Source of the DNA: ZC4RG30 sp964396335
GTDB lineage: Bacteria > Pseudomonadota > Gammaproteobacteria > Steroidobacterales > Steroidobacteraceae
Reading direction: 5' to 3'
NCBI GenBank assembly: GCA_964396335.1
Contig: CAYNEX010000008.1
Coordinates: 1 to 38,498, forward strand
DNA length: 38,498 nt
Shown here: piece after piece, positions 23,960 to 31,716 of the stretch
Position numbering within the stretch: position 1 is the stretch's first letter
Layout of the letters: each line of letters begins with the position of its first letter
Notes under the pieces: generated by a model
The model's input: the letters and a program-made list of their open reading frames with translations, nothing else
Databases searched by the model: none
What the model was told of the DNA's origin: nothing
Position numbers and translations under genes: made by a program

Positions 23960-25210
23960 ATGCGGATCCATTCTGCAGGTCGATGGCTGGCGCTGGCCCT
24001 GCTGGGCATGGCCGGCCTTGCCGGGGCGGCCGAGTCCTGCGGACCGGCTTGCGAGGGCAACTGGGTGGCTGCATGGGGCACGGCGCAGCAGCTGGCGCCT
24101 CCGCCACGGGCGATTCCTTCGGCGGTCACGCCGCCGGCGCGGGTCGCGCGCCAGACCGTACGCATGATCGCGCGGCCCACCGTGTCCGGCTCCGCCTTGC
24201 GCGTGGCGCTCTCCAATTCATTCAACCATGCGGCGGTGCGCATCGATGCGGCGCATGTGGCCCGGCATGCCGGTGGTGGCGCCATCGATGCGGCCAGCGG
24301 CCGCAGCCTGAGCTTCGGCGGCCGGCCGTGGGTGGTGCTGCCCCCCGGCGCCCAGGTTTACAGCGATCCGATTGCGTTTGATGTGGCGGCGCAGGGTGAC
24401 CTGGCCATCTCGCTTTACCTCGAAGCCGACAGCGGGCCGACCACCGCGCATGCCATCGGCCTGCGCACCGCGTGGCTGGCACCGGGCAACCAGGTTTCGG
24501 CGGCGCGCCTGAACGAGGCCACCAGCTTCAGTTCCTACTTGTGGCTGGCTGGCATTGATGTGCGTGCCGCGGACCATGCCGCCACCATCGTGGCCTTCGG
24601 CGATTCCATCACCGACGGTTTCTCGACCACGCCCGATGCCGACATGGCCTGGCCATCCATCCTTGCGCGGCGCCTGGCGGCACAGCGCGACCATCCACCG
24701 CGCGCGGTGATCAACATGGGCATCTCCGGCAACCGCATCCTGCGTGAGGGGGCCGGCTCCAGCGCGCTGGCGCGATTCGACCGCGACGTGCTGGCGCGCC
24801 CCGGTGCGCGTCATGTGCTGCTGCTGGAAGGCATCAATGACATCGGCTTCCTGGCCTTTGCCGGCAACGACCCGACCGAGCAGCTCACGGTCGAGGACAT
24901 CATCGCCGGTTACCGCATGTTGATCGAGCGCGCGCGGCTGCACGGCCTGCGCATCATCGGTGGCACGCTGATGCCCTTCGAAGGCGTGCCGACATACAGT
25001 GAGTCCGCCGAGCGCATGCGCCGGCAGGTGAATGAGTGGATCCGCACCAGTGGTGCCTTCGACGCGGTGGTCGATTTTGACGCCGCCACGCGTGATCCGG
25101 TGGCGCCGACGAGGCTGCGCGCTGCATTCGATTCGGGTGACCACATCCATCCCAACGATGCCGGCAACCAGGCCATGGCGGATGCCATCGACCTGGACCT
25201 GTTCCGCTGA
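23960..25210 (+). CDS. Exported SGNH/GDSL hydrolase (esterase) 2, two-domain
   Basis: 416 residues from ATG 23960, with GAGGGGG immediately upstream; signal peptide ends near AGAAE. Seen: an N-terminal beta-sandwich-like region (about 30-205, starting WVAAWGTAQQ), then the SGNH domain with VAFGDSITDGF (S216), MGISGNRIL, EGINDIG and DHIHPND (D394, H397). This N-terminal WVAAWGTA pattern is common in secreted SGNH proteins acting on plant or microbial glycans. It is unrelated in layout to GDSL hydrolase 1, so it is not a recent duplicate. First gene of a three-gene plus-strand operon under the second operator. Substrate unknown. Confidence 0.88.
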   Translation: MRIHSAGRWLALALLGMAGLAGAAESCGPACEGNWVAAWGTAQQLAPPPRAIPSAVTPPARVARQTVRMIARPTVSGSALRVALSNSFNHAAVRIDAAHVARHAGGGAIDAASGRSLSFGGRPWVVLPPGAQVYSDPIAFDVAAQGDLAISLYLEADSGPTTAHAIGLRTAWLAPGNQVSAARLNEATSFSSYLWLAGIDVRAADHAATIVAFGDSITDGFSTTPDADMAWPSILARRLAAQRDHPPRAVINMGISGNRILREGAGSSALARFDRDVLARPGARHVLLLEGINDIGFLAFAGNDPTEQLTVEDIIAGYRMLIERARLHGLRIIGGTLMPFEGVPTYSESAERMRRQVNEWIRTSGAFDAVVDFDAATRDPVAPTRLRAAFDSGDHIHPNDAGNQAMADAIDLDLFR

Positions 25211-25220
25211 AAGGAGCTTC

Positions 25221-26570
25221 ATGAAAAGCCTGCTCGCCGCGATCTCCATCCTCTGCCTTGCGCCGGCTGTGCATGCGGCCCAGCCGCAGGGCGGGGCGAC
25301 CCGCGAGGCCATGCTGCGTGCCGGCGCTGCGCGCATCGACTTCACCCCTTCGCAGCTGCCCGCCAACATCCTGGGCGTGCTGGACCCCATCTTCGTGCGC
25401 GCGCTGGTGATGGACAACGGCAGCACGCGCGCGGCGCTGGTGTCGGTGGATGCGGGCTCGGTCTCCACCGACCTGTACAGGAAGGTGAGCGCCCGCGCCG
25501 CCAGCGAACTGTCGATCCCGGCGGACCATCTGCTGATCTCCGCCACGCACACGCACAGCGTGCCCTTCCAGGCCAGCCAGGGTCTGGAAGAGAAGGTGAT
25601 GCAGGCATTGCGCGAGGCGGCCGGCCGCATGCAGCCGGCACGCGTGGCCTGGGGAACCGGTCAATCGTGGATCAACGTGAACCGTGACCGCGTCGATCCG
25701 GTGACCAACCGCTGGTGGGAAGGCCCGAATTACGAGGGCACCTCCGACAAGACCGTGGCCGTGGTGCGCTTCGAGGGCCTGGCCGGCCAGCCGATCGCCG
25801 TCTATTACAACTATGCGGTGCATGCCGTGCTGACCGGCACCCTGGACAAGATCAGCGGCGACATCCCCGGCGCCACCTCGCGTTATGTGGAGGACTCGCT
25901 GGGCGGTGATGCCGTGGCGCTCTGGTCCAGTGGCGCGGCCGGCGACCAGAATCCGCTCTACTTCAACCAGACTTATGAGCTGCGCGAGATCCGCATCGCG
26001 GACTACGCCAGGCGCGGCGAGGACATCAGCAATTCGATGCCGCCGGGCGGGCAGGGGCTGGATCGCAACAACCCGCGTGTGCAGGTGCTGCTGAAGCAGC
26101 AGGAGCAGATGACCGGGACCATGGGGCAGATGCTGGGGGAGGAGATCCTTCACGTGATGCGCGAGTCGCTCGGGAAGCCGCCACTTGATCTCACCATCCG
26201 CGGCGCGAACTCGGTGCTCACCTGTCCGGCCCGGCGACGCACCGATTCCGGCCGCGCCGGTTACCCGGGCACCTACGAGGATGCGGGCGAGGTGTCGATG
26301 CGGCTGGGCGCGCTGCGCATCGGCGACATCTACATCGGCGCCATCGACGCCGAGGTCTACAGCGGCATCGGGCTGCGGCTGAAGCGCGAGTCGCCCTTCA
26401 AGCACACCCTGTTCGCCACGCTGACCAATGGTTCGGCGCCGACCGGTTACATCCCCAGCGAGGATGCGTGGGGACGCAATGTGTTCACCGTGCTCAGTTC
26501 GCGGCTCAAGCCGGGCTGTGCCGAGGCAGGGATCGTCAATGGCATCGTGGAACTGATGCGGAGGCTGTGA
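25221..26570 (+). CDS. Exported neutral/alkaline ceramidase-like amidohydrolase (N-terminal domain only)
   Basis: 449 residues from ATG 25221, with AAGGAG 5-6 nt upstream; signal peptide ends at VHAA. Seen: AGAARIDFTP, the zinc-site motif ISATHTHSVPF, a further His in YNYAVHAV, WSSGAAGDQNP near the expected nucleophile position, Glu in DAEVYSGIG and Tyr in APTGYIPSEDAW. These correspond to the zinc ligands and active-site region of neutral ceramidases as far as I can align by eye. The protein is shorter than bacterial neutral ceramidases (about 650 residues) and lacks their C-terminal immunoglobulin-like domain. It probably cleaves an N-acyl or ester bond of an unknown substrate; true ceramidase activity should not be assumed. 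It sits 10 nt after GDSL2 and abuts the next gene. Confidence 0.82.
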   Translation: MKSLLAAISILCLAPAVHAAQPQGGATREAMLRAGAARIDFTPSQLPANILGVLDPIFVRALVMDNGSTRAALVSVDAGSVSTDLYRKVSARAASELSIPADHLLISATHTHSVPFQASQGLEEKVMQALREAAGRMQPARVAWGTGQSWINVNRDRVDPVTNRWWEGPNYEGTSDKTVAVVRFEGLAGQPIAVYYNYAVHAVLTGTLDKISGDIPGATSRYVEDSLGGDAVALWSSGAAGDQNPLYFNQTYELREIRIADYARRGEDISNSMPPGGQGLDRNNPRVQVLLKQQEQMTGTMGQMLGEEILHVMRESLGKPPLDLTIRGANSVLTCPARRRTDSGRAGYPGTYEDAGEVSMRLGALRIGDIYIGAIDAEVYSGIGLRLKRESPFKHTLFATLTNGSAPTGYIPSEDAWGRNVFTVLSSRLKPGCAEAGIVNGIVELMRRL

Positions 26571-27653
26571 GTGAAGACAAGCATGCGGAAACTGAAATGG
26601 AAGGCGGTCCTGGGTGCCTGTGCGCTGGCGCTGGTGGGGCAGGTGCAGGCGCAGGTGCAGACCCAGGTGCCCGAGGTGGTGCCGGGCGCGGCCAAGGCGC
26701 GGGTCGAAACCATCAAGGTGAAGTCGCGCGAGATCGCCGGCAACCTGCTGGGCACGCCGGCCGAACGCGATGTGATCGTGGTCCTGCCGCCGAGCTACGA
26801 CAAGGAGCGCAGCCGCCGCTACCCGGTGGTCTACGCGCTGCACGGTTATTCGATCGGCCCGGACCAGTGGGTCAAGGAGATCCACCTGCCGCAGACCGCC
26901 GAGGGCGCCTTTGCGAAGGGCACGCCCGAGATGATCATCGTCCTGCCGAGCAGCAAGAACGAGCACAACGGCGCGTTCTATTCCAACTCGGTCACCACCG
27001 GCAATTTCGAGAACTTCATTGCCGATGAGCTGATCGAGTACATCGACGGCAAATACCGCACGCTGGCGCGGCCGGAGAGCCGTGGACTGGTGGGGCACTC
27101 GATGGGCGGTTACGGGGCCTCGCGCATCGGCATCCGTCGCGCCGAGCGTTATGGCGCGCTTTACCTGATGGCGCCGTGCTGCCAGTCGCCGCAGACGCGC
27201 GCCATGACGCCTGAGCAGGTGGCGCAGCTGGAGGCGTTGCCGAACGCCCAGGCGGCCGCGGACCTGCCGTTCATGCTGCGCGGCACGCTGGCGCTGGCCT
27301 CGGCCTGGTCGCCGAACCCGAACAAGCCGCCGCTGTATATCGACCTGCCCGTGGATGCGGCCGGCAAGGAGCGCCCCGAGATCCTCGCCAAGTGGACGGC
27401 CAATGCGACGCTGGCCTTCCTCGACCAGTACGTCAGCAAGGTGAAGGGCTACAAGGCGATCGCGATGGACGTGGGTGACCGCGACTCGCTGGTGGCCGAC
27501 ACCCGTCGCCTGCACGAAGCGCTGCTGGCGCAGGGCATCCCGAACACCTTCGAGGTGTATCCGGGCGACCACACCAGCCACGTGGCCTTCCGCTTCCAGG
27601 ATCACGTGCTGCCGTTCTTCGGCCGCAACCTGTCGTTCAAGCAGGGTCGATAA
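26571..27653 (+). CDS. Exported esterase of the EstD/putative esterase (PF00756) family
   Basis: 360 residues from a GTG directly after the previous stop, with GGAGG about 7 nt upstream; an ATG at 26583 is a plausible alternative. The signal peptide ends at VQAQ. Seen: VIVVLPPSYDKERSRRYPVVYALHGY, nucleophile GHSMGGYGASR with S177, an Asp in DVGDRDSLV and His in GDHTSHVAFRF. The family covers S-formylglutathione hydrolases, feruloyl and acetyl esterases; export makes the carbohydrate/aromatic ester role more likely. Last gene of the three-gene operon. A row of three hairpins (27661-27760) follows. Confidence 0.87.
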   Translation: MKTSMRKLKWKAVLGACALALVGQVQAQVQTQVPEVVPGAAKARVETIKVKSREIAGNLLGTPAERDVIVVLPPSYDKERSRRYPVVYALHGYSIGPDQWVKEIHLPQTAEGAFAKGTPEMIIVLPSSKNEHNGAFYSNSVTTGNFENFIADELIEYIDGKYRTLARPESRGLVGHSMGGYGASRIGIRRAERYGALYLMAPCCQSPQTRAMTPEQVAQLEALPNAQAAADLPFMLRGTLALASAWSPNPNKPPLYIDLPVDAAGKERPEILAKWTANATLAFLDQYVSKVKGYKAIAMDVGDRDSLVADTRRLHEALLAQGIPNTFEVYPGDHTSHVAFRFQDHVLPFFGRNLSFKQGR

Positions 27654-27660
27654 CCGCGCC

Positions 27661-27760
27661 GGGTCCTGACGCGGGTCGTCGGCAGGACCCCGAAGCACAA
27701 TTCCGGTGCTTCCGGGGAATCCCCGACCCTGGAGTGTGCCGCCCGTCACACGGGCGGCGC
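27661..27760. terminator. Three consecutive hairpins ending the esterase operon
   Basis: Hairpin 1: GGGTCCTG (27661-27668) with CAGGACCC (27683-27690), 14-nt loop. Hairpin 2: CCCCGAAGCAC (27688-27698) with its complement to 27717, carrying one bulge. It shares bases with hairpin 1, so the two are mutually exclusive at the edge. Hairpin 3: CCGCCCGT (27739-27746) and ACGGGCGG (27750-27757) around CAC, extendable by about two pairs. No T-tract follows any of them. Confidence 0.5.
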
Positions 27761-27819
27761 TTGTGCCCTGCAATCATTGCTCTGGCGCGTATCCGCCAGA
27801 AGGGCCCGATTCCGACAAC

Positions 27820-29958
27820 ATGCCGACCCGCCCAGACCCGAACACGGCTGGCACCACCATTCCCCGCCGGCCCCTGATGGCGGTCTGGCCGCTGCTGCTG
27901 GTGATGGTGCTGATGCTCTCCCTGAGCATCGCCAGCGTGCTGGTGGTGTCCTGGACGCGTGCCGCCGAACACGGCCTGGCGCTGTGGGCGGTCTCCGAAC
28001 ACCAGGCCGTGCACGAGCTGCGGCGTTATGCCGACGGTGGCGACGAGGCGCATTACCAGCGTTTCCTGCGCGAGATGAACGTGCCGGCGTCCTTCGACAT
28101 CGCCCGGCTGCAGCTGAAGGGGTCCACGCCCGACCACGCGCAGATGTACGAGGCGCTGGCCGCCGCGGGCGTGCCCACGGACGATATCGCCGGGATCCTG
28201 TGGCTGTTCCGCCTGTTCAAGCATTTCCCGCCGGTGCTGCGCGCGATGGACCTGTGGAGCATGGGCGGTGCACTGGTCTCTGAACTGGAGCCGATCGGCG
28301 CGCAGATGCGCGAAGGGTTCGCTGCAGGCCAGCCGGACAGGAGCCACATCCATGCACTGCGTGACCGCGCCGACGGCCTGCACGCGCGCATCCGTCCGCT
28401 GGTGCTCGAATTCGGCGAGATGATGAGCGTCACCGCGCACCGCATCACCACGATGCTGCTGGTCGTCCTGCCGCTGTTTGCCGCCGCGCTGGTGCTGCTG
28501 GGTTTCCTGCTCTTCCGCGCGCTCGAACAACGCGCCTCGGGCGTGACGCGGGCGCTGCGCGAGCTGACCGCGCGGCTGAAGCACCAGGCCTCGCATGATG
28601 CGCTGACGGGACTGGTTAACCGGCCGCGCTTCGAATCCCTGCTCACCGATGCGCTGGCGCGCAATGCGCAGACCGGCGAGCAGGTGGTGCTGATCTACTT
28701 CGACCTCGACCAGTTCAAGGTGGTCAACGACACCTGCGGGCACGCGGCGGGCGACGAGCTGCTGCGGCAGATGGCCTGGCGGCTGCGCACGCTGGTGGGC
28801 GAGGCAGGCACGCTGGCGCGCCTGGGCGGCGATGAGTTCGCGCTGTTGCTTCCCGGTCATTCGGTGCAGCAGGCGATGCCGCTGGCCGAGCAGTTGCGCC
28901 AGGAGATCGTGGCGCATCGCTTCTACTGGAAGGAACGCACCTTCGCCGTCAGCGCCAGCATCGGCCTCGTCGCGCTGGGCAGGGACATGCGCTCGGTGGC
29001 CGATGCGCTCGCCGCCGCCGACCAGGCCTGCTACCTGGCGAAGGAGAATGGCCGCGACCGCGTGCACCTGTACCTCCCGGATGACCACCAGGTGTTGCAG
29101 CGCCGGGGCGAGATGCACTGGGTGGAGCGGCTGCAGGCGGCGCTGGACCGCAACCAGTTCACGCTGGTGGCACAGGAGATCCGGGCAATCCGCCACCACC
29201 CGCGCCGCGATGGCGCACCCTCACGCCGTTTCGAGGTGCTGCTGCGCATGGATGGCGCCGATGGCGAGCTGATCGCGCCGATGGCCTTCATTCCGGCTGC
29301 CGAGCGTTATGGCCTGATGCCGCGCATCGACCGCTGGGTGATCCAGCGCGCCTGCCGCGAGCTGGCGGCACTGCGCGAAGGGGGCATGGAGCTGCCCACC
29401 TGCATGGTCAACCTCTCCGGTGCCTCGGCGAGCGAGCCGGGGCTGGCCGATTACATTGCCGACTGCCTGCGCGAGAACGGACTGAAGGGGCACCACCTCG
29501 GCGTCGAGCTCACCGAAACGGCGGCGGTGCAGAACCTGGATGCCTGTTCGGAGCTGATGGCGCGCCTCAGGCGCCTGGGCTGCCCGATCGCGCTGGATGA
29601 CTTCGGCTCGGGCATGTCCTCGTTCACCTACCTGCGCAAGCTGCCGATCGATTACCTGAAGATCGACAGCGCCTTCGTGCGGCGCATCGCCACCGATCCG
29701 ATCGACCATGCGATGGTGGAGACCATCCAGCGCATCGCCGGCATCATGGGTGTGCGCACGGTCGCGGAGGGCGTGGAGACCGCCGAGGTGCTTGAGTCGC
29801 TGTCGCTGATCGGCGTGGACTTCGCGCAGGGCAACTGGGTGCGCCGCGCCGTGCCGCTGGTGCAGGTCCACAGCGTGGTGGGCAGTCGCGGCGAAGACGT
29901 TGCGGCGTTCGCCACCGAAGCGCCGGTGCGCAGTCTCAGGTCAGGGCCTGGGCGATGA
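27820..29958 (+). CDS. Membrane GGDEF-EAL cyclic-di-GMP protein
   Basis: About 712 residues if the ATG at 27820 is used; an ATG at 27877 also fits and no ribosome site decides. Seen: a first membrane segment (about residues 22-45), a periplasmic domain of about 160 residues, a second membrane segment (about 205-228), then GGDEF at 336-340 (LGGDEFAL, intact active site, SHDALTGLVNR start). The EAL domain reads E-V-L at 472-474 with the metal-binding Glu kept, VNLSG, VELTE, LDDFGSGMSS, YLKIDSAFV, AEGVET and a terminal FAQG. Both domains look catalytically competent, so the protein could make and/or break c-di-GMP. The periplasmic domain is not recognised. The last 23 bases overlap the end of the opposing PAS gene. 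Confidence 0.9.
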   Translation: MPTRPDPNTAGTTIPRRPLMAVWPLLLVMVLMLSLSIASVLVVSWTRAAEHGLALWAVSEHQAVHELRRYADGGDEAHYQRFLREMNVPASFDIARLQLKGSTPDHAQMYEALAAAGVPTDDIAGILWLFRLFKHFPPVLRAMDLWSMGGALVSELEPIGAQMREGFAAGQPDRSHIHALRDRADGLHARIRPLVLEFGEMMSVTAHRITTMLLVVLPLFAAALVLLGFLLFRALEQRASGVTRALRELTARLKHQASHDALTGLVNRPRFESLLTDALARNAQTGEQVVLIYFDLDQFKVVNDTCGHAAGDELLRQMAWRLRTLVGEAGTLARLGGDEFALLLPGHSVQQAMPLAEQLRQEIVAHRFYWKERTFAVSASIGLVALGRDMRSVADALAAADQACYLAKENGRDRVHLYLPDDHQVLQRRGEMHWVERLQAALDRNQFTLVAQEIRAIRHHPRRDGAPSRRFEVLLRMDGADGELIAPMAFIPAAERYGLMPRIDRWVIQRACRELAALREGGMELPTCMVNLSGASASEPGLADYIADCLRENGLKGHHLGVELTETAAVQNLDACSELMARLRRLGCPIALDDFGSGMSSFTYLRKLPIDYLKIDSAFVRRIATDPIDHAMVETIQRIAGIMGVRTVAEGVETAEVLESLSLIGVDFAQGNWVRRAVPLVQVHSVVGSRGEDVAAFATEAPVRSLRSGPGR

Positions 29959-31483
29959 TCCACACCACGTCGCGGTCGCCGGCGTCCTTCATGCGCACGC
30001 CTGACATCAGCATGCGCAGGCGGCGTCCGTCCTTGTGGAGCATGTCCTTCACGTAGGGACCGAAGCGCGTGTTCTGCTCGGACATCAGGATCTGCGTGCG
30101 GTCGGTGTCCCGGAACTCCTCCGGGGTGATGTCCGTATAGGTGAGCTGCAGCAGTTCCTCGCGGCGGTAACCCAGCAGCCCCAGCAGTGCGTCATTGACC
30201 TTCAGCAGCCGGCCGGCGGGGAATTCGGTCAGGCAGATGCCCACCGGTGACAGCTCGAACAGCGAGCGGAAGCTCTCCTGCTGTTCCTGCAGCGTCATCT
30301 CCGCGGCCTTGCGGCTGGTGACGTCCATCTGCGTGCCCACCAGGCGCAGCGTGCGGCCGTGCACGTCCCGTTCGATCGCCTTGCCGCGCACTTCGCACCA
30401 GATCCACCGGCCGTCCGCGTGGCGCATGCGCAGGTCCAGGTCGAAGATGCTGTCCTCGTTGGCCAGCGCCGAATCGATGGCCGCCATGACCCGGGACTCA
30501 TCATCCGGGTGCACCAGCATGGGCAGGAAGCGATCCGGTGTCATCGGATTGAGTTCTTCGGCGCTGCGGCCCAGCATCTGCGCCCAGTTTTCGTCGACCG
30601 TGATGACGTCATTGCGCCGGTCCGGATCGATCTGCGCCTCCCACACGCCGACGCGCGTGCCTTCGATGACATTGCGCAGCCGCTGCTGTTCGAAGGCGAG
30701 TTTGCGGGCAGCCTCGGCAGCCTCGCGGGCGTGGCCCAGGCCGCGCAGCCGCAGGCGGTGGAACCAGAAGCTGCCCAGTGCGATCAGCAGTGCGGCGGGC
30801 AGGGCACCGAGCATCGCCCAGAAGCGCGCCCGCTGCAGGTGGGCGGTGAACAGCGTGGCATCCACGTCGATGCCCAGTGCGCCGAACTGTTCGCCACCGG
30901 CATCCACCAGCGGCGCCCAGCCGGTCATGAACGTTCCCCACTTGTCGCCATAGGGGCGGTCGGTGGCCGAGGCACGGCCGACGCCATCGCCGTCGCCGAA
31001 GGCCAGTTCCATCGCCGGATCCGAATCAGGATAGATCTCCCACAGCTGCGCCTGGTCGTCGATGCCGTCGCCGTCCAGGTCGCCGCTGATGGCGGCATCC
31101 AGCACGAAACGCACGCGCTCGCCGTCGCGGACCGCGGTGTAGATGTAACGCGCGTCCGGCAGCGAGGCGCGCAGCCGGCGCAGCGGCTCCACGGCCTGCT
31201 GGTACTCCGGGCCCTCATGCATCGAGGGATGGTTCAGGCTGCGGTGCAGGTCGGGATCCACCAGCAGCGCGGCGGATTGCGCCAGGCTCGTCAGGTAGCG
31301 CTGGTAGTCCGCGCGGATGGTGCCGGACAGCGCCTGCCACATGCCGAAGGCGCCCACAGACAGCGCCAGCGTGGTGGCGGCGGCGGCGAGCAGGGTTTCA
31401 CGCAGGGCCTGGCGGCGATCGGCCGGATGGGCCGTCCCGGGAGAATGTTCTGTGGCGTCCACGCCCGGAGTATGCCGTCGCAT
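29936..31483 (-). CDS. Membrane sensor with two PAS domains and no output domain
   Basis: 515 residues. Seen: membrane segment 1 (about 31-53), a periplasmic domain (about 55-218) with a calcium-loop-like DLDGDGIDD at 135-143, membrane segment 2 (about 221-241), a short coil (248-272), PAS 1 (about 270-395, ending QMDVTSRKAAE) and PAS 2 (about 400-510, SPVGICLTEFPAGRLLKVNDALLGLLGY). The frame then stops right after PAS 2, with no kinase, GGDEF, EAL or methyl-accepting domain. The gene overlaps the c-di-GMP gene tail to tail by 23 bp. Possible explanations: a natural stand-alone sensor acting through protein contact, or loss of a C-terminal GGDEF. A CRP-like site lies about 42 nt upstream of the start. 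Confidence 0.87.
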   Translation of the reverse strand: MRRHTPGVDATEHSPGTAHPADRRQALRETLLAAAATTLALSVGAFGMWQALSGTIRADYQRYLTSLAQSAALLVDPDLHRSLNHPSMHEGPEYQQAVEPLRRLRASLPDARYIYTAVRDGERVRFVLDAAISGDLDGDGIDDQAQLWEIYPDSDPAMELAFGDGDGVGRASATDRPYGDKWGTFMTGWAPLVDAGGEQFGALGIDVDATLFTAHLQRARFWAMLGALPAALLIALGSFWFHRLRLRGLGHAREAAEAARKLAFEQQRLRNVIEGTRVGVWEAQIDPDRRNDVITVDENWAQMLGRSAEELNPMTPDRFLPMLVHPDDESRVMAAIDSALANEDSIFDLDLRMRHADGRWIWCEVRGKAIERDVHGRTLRLVGTQMDVTSRKAAEMTLQEQQESFRSLFELSPVGICLTEFPAGRLLKVNDALLGLLGYRREELLQLTYTDITPEEFRDTDRTQILMSEQNTRFGPYVKDMLHKDGRRLRMLMSGVRMKDAGDRDVVWIIAQALT

Positions 31484-31524
31484 GTCGGCGGCAGCGGTGA
31501 GGCGCGACGTTGATGGTTTCGATA

Positions 31525-31540
31525 TGTGACGCGAATCACC
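31525..31540. promoter_or_regulatory. CRP/Clp-like binding site before the PAS sensor
   Basis: TGTGACGCGAATCACC matches TGTGA-N6-TCACA at 9 of 10 defined positions. It is centred about 49 nt upstream of the PAS-sensor ATG (31483), in a 93-nt gap between that gene and the tRNA. Which CRP-family protein exists in this organism is not visible here. Confidence 0.5.
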
Positions 31541-31576
31541 GGATCGGTGGCGTCAAGGGAAGGGAAGCGGGAAATT

Positions 31577-31653
31577 TGGTCGGGGTGACACGATTTGAAC
31601 GTGCGACACCTACGTCCCGAACGTAGTGCTCTACCAGGCTGAGCTACACCCCG
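31577..31653 (-). tRNA. tRNA-Pro(CGG)
   Basis: 77 nt on the minus strand. Acceptor stem CGGGGTG pairs with CACCCCG, the D-arm contains AGCTCAGCCTGGTAGAGC, and the anticodon stem CTACG/CGTAG encloses the loop TTCGGGA, giving anticodon CGG (31619-31617). The T-arm has GTTCAAATC. The discriminator A and CCA are encoded in the DNA. It decodes CCG, a common proline codon in a GC-rich genome. It stands alone between the PAS sensor and ispB. Confidence 0.97.
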
Positions 31654-31684
31654 ACTGCGTGGGCGCGGGAGTTTAAGCGAGAGT

Positions 31685-31715
31685 CGGCGGGCGTGTCACG
31701 ACCCGCCGTGATTTT
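31685..31715. terminator. Hairpin with T-tract beside the ispB stop
   Basis: CGGCGGG (31685-31691) pairs with CCCGCCG (31702-31708), followed on the plus strand by TGATTTTT. The T-run lies on the plus side, so it would stop plus-strand (antisense) transcription. On the minus strand the hairpin follows the ispB stop without a T-tract. Confidence 0.45.
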
Positions 31716-31716
31716 T

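Noticed and set aside
24954..27773. 939-codon minus-strand frame opposite the esterase operon
   Set aside because: Antisense shadow of GDSL2, the ceramidase-like gene and the esterase; no family motif.
31685..31715. Intrinsic terminator for ispB
   Set aside because: The T-tract is on the plus side, so it does not fit as an ordinary ispB terminator. Kept only as an antisense-direction hairpin.
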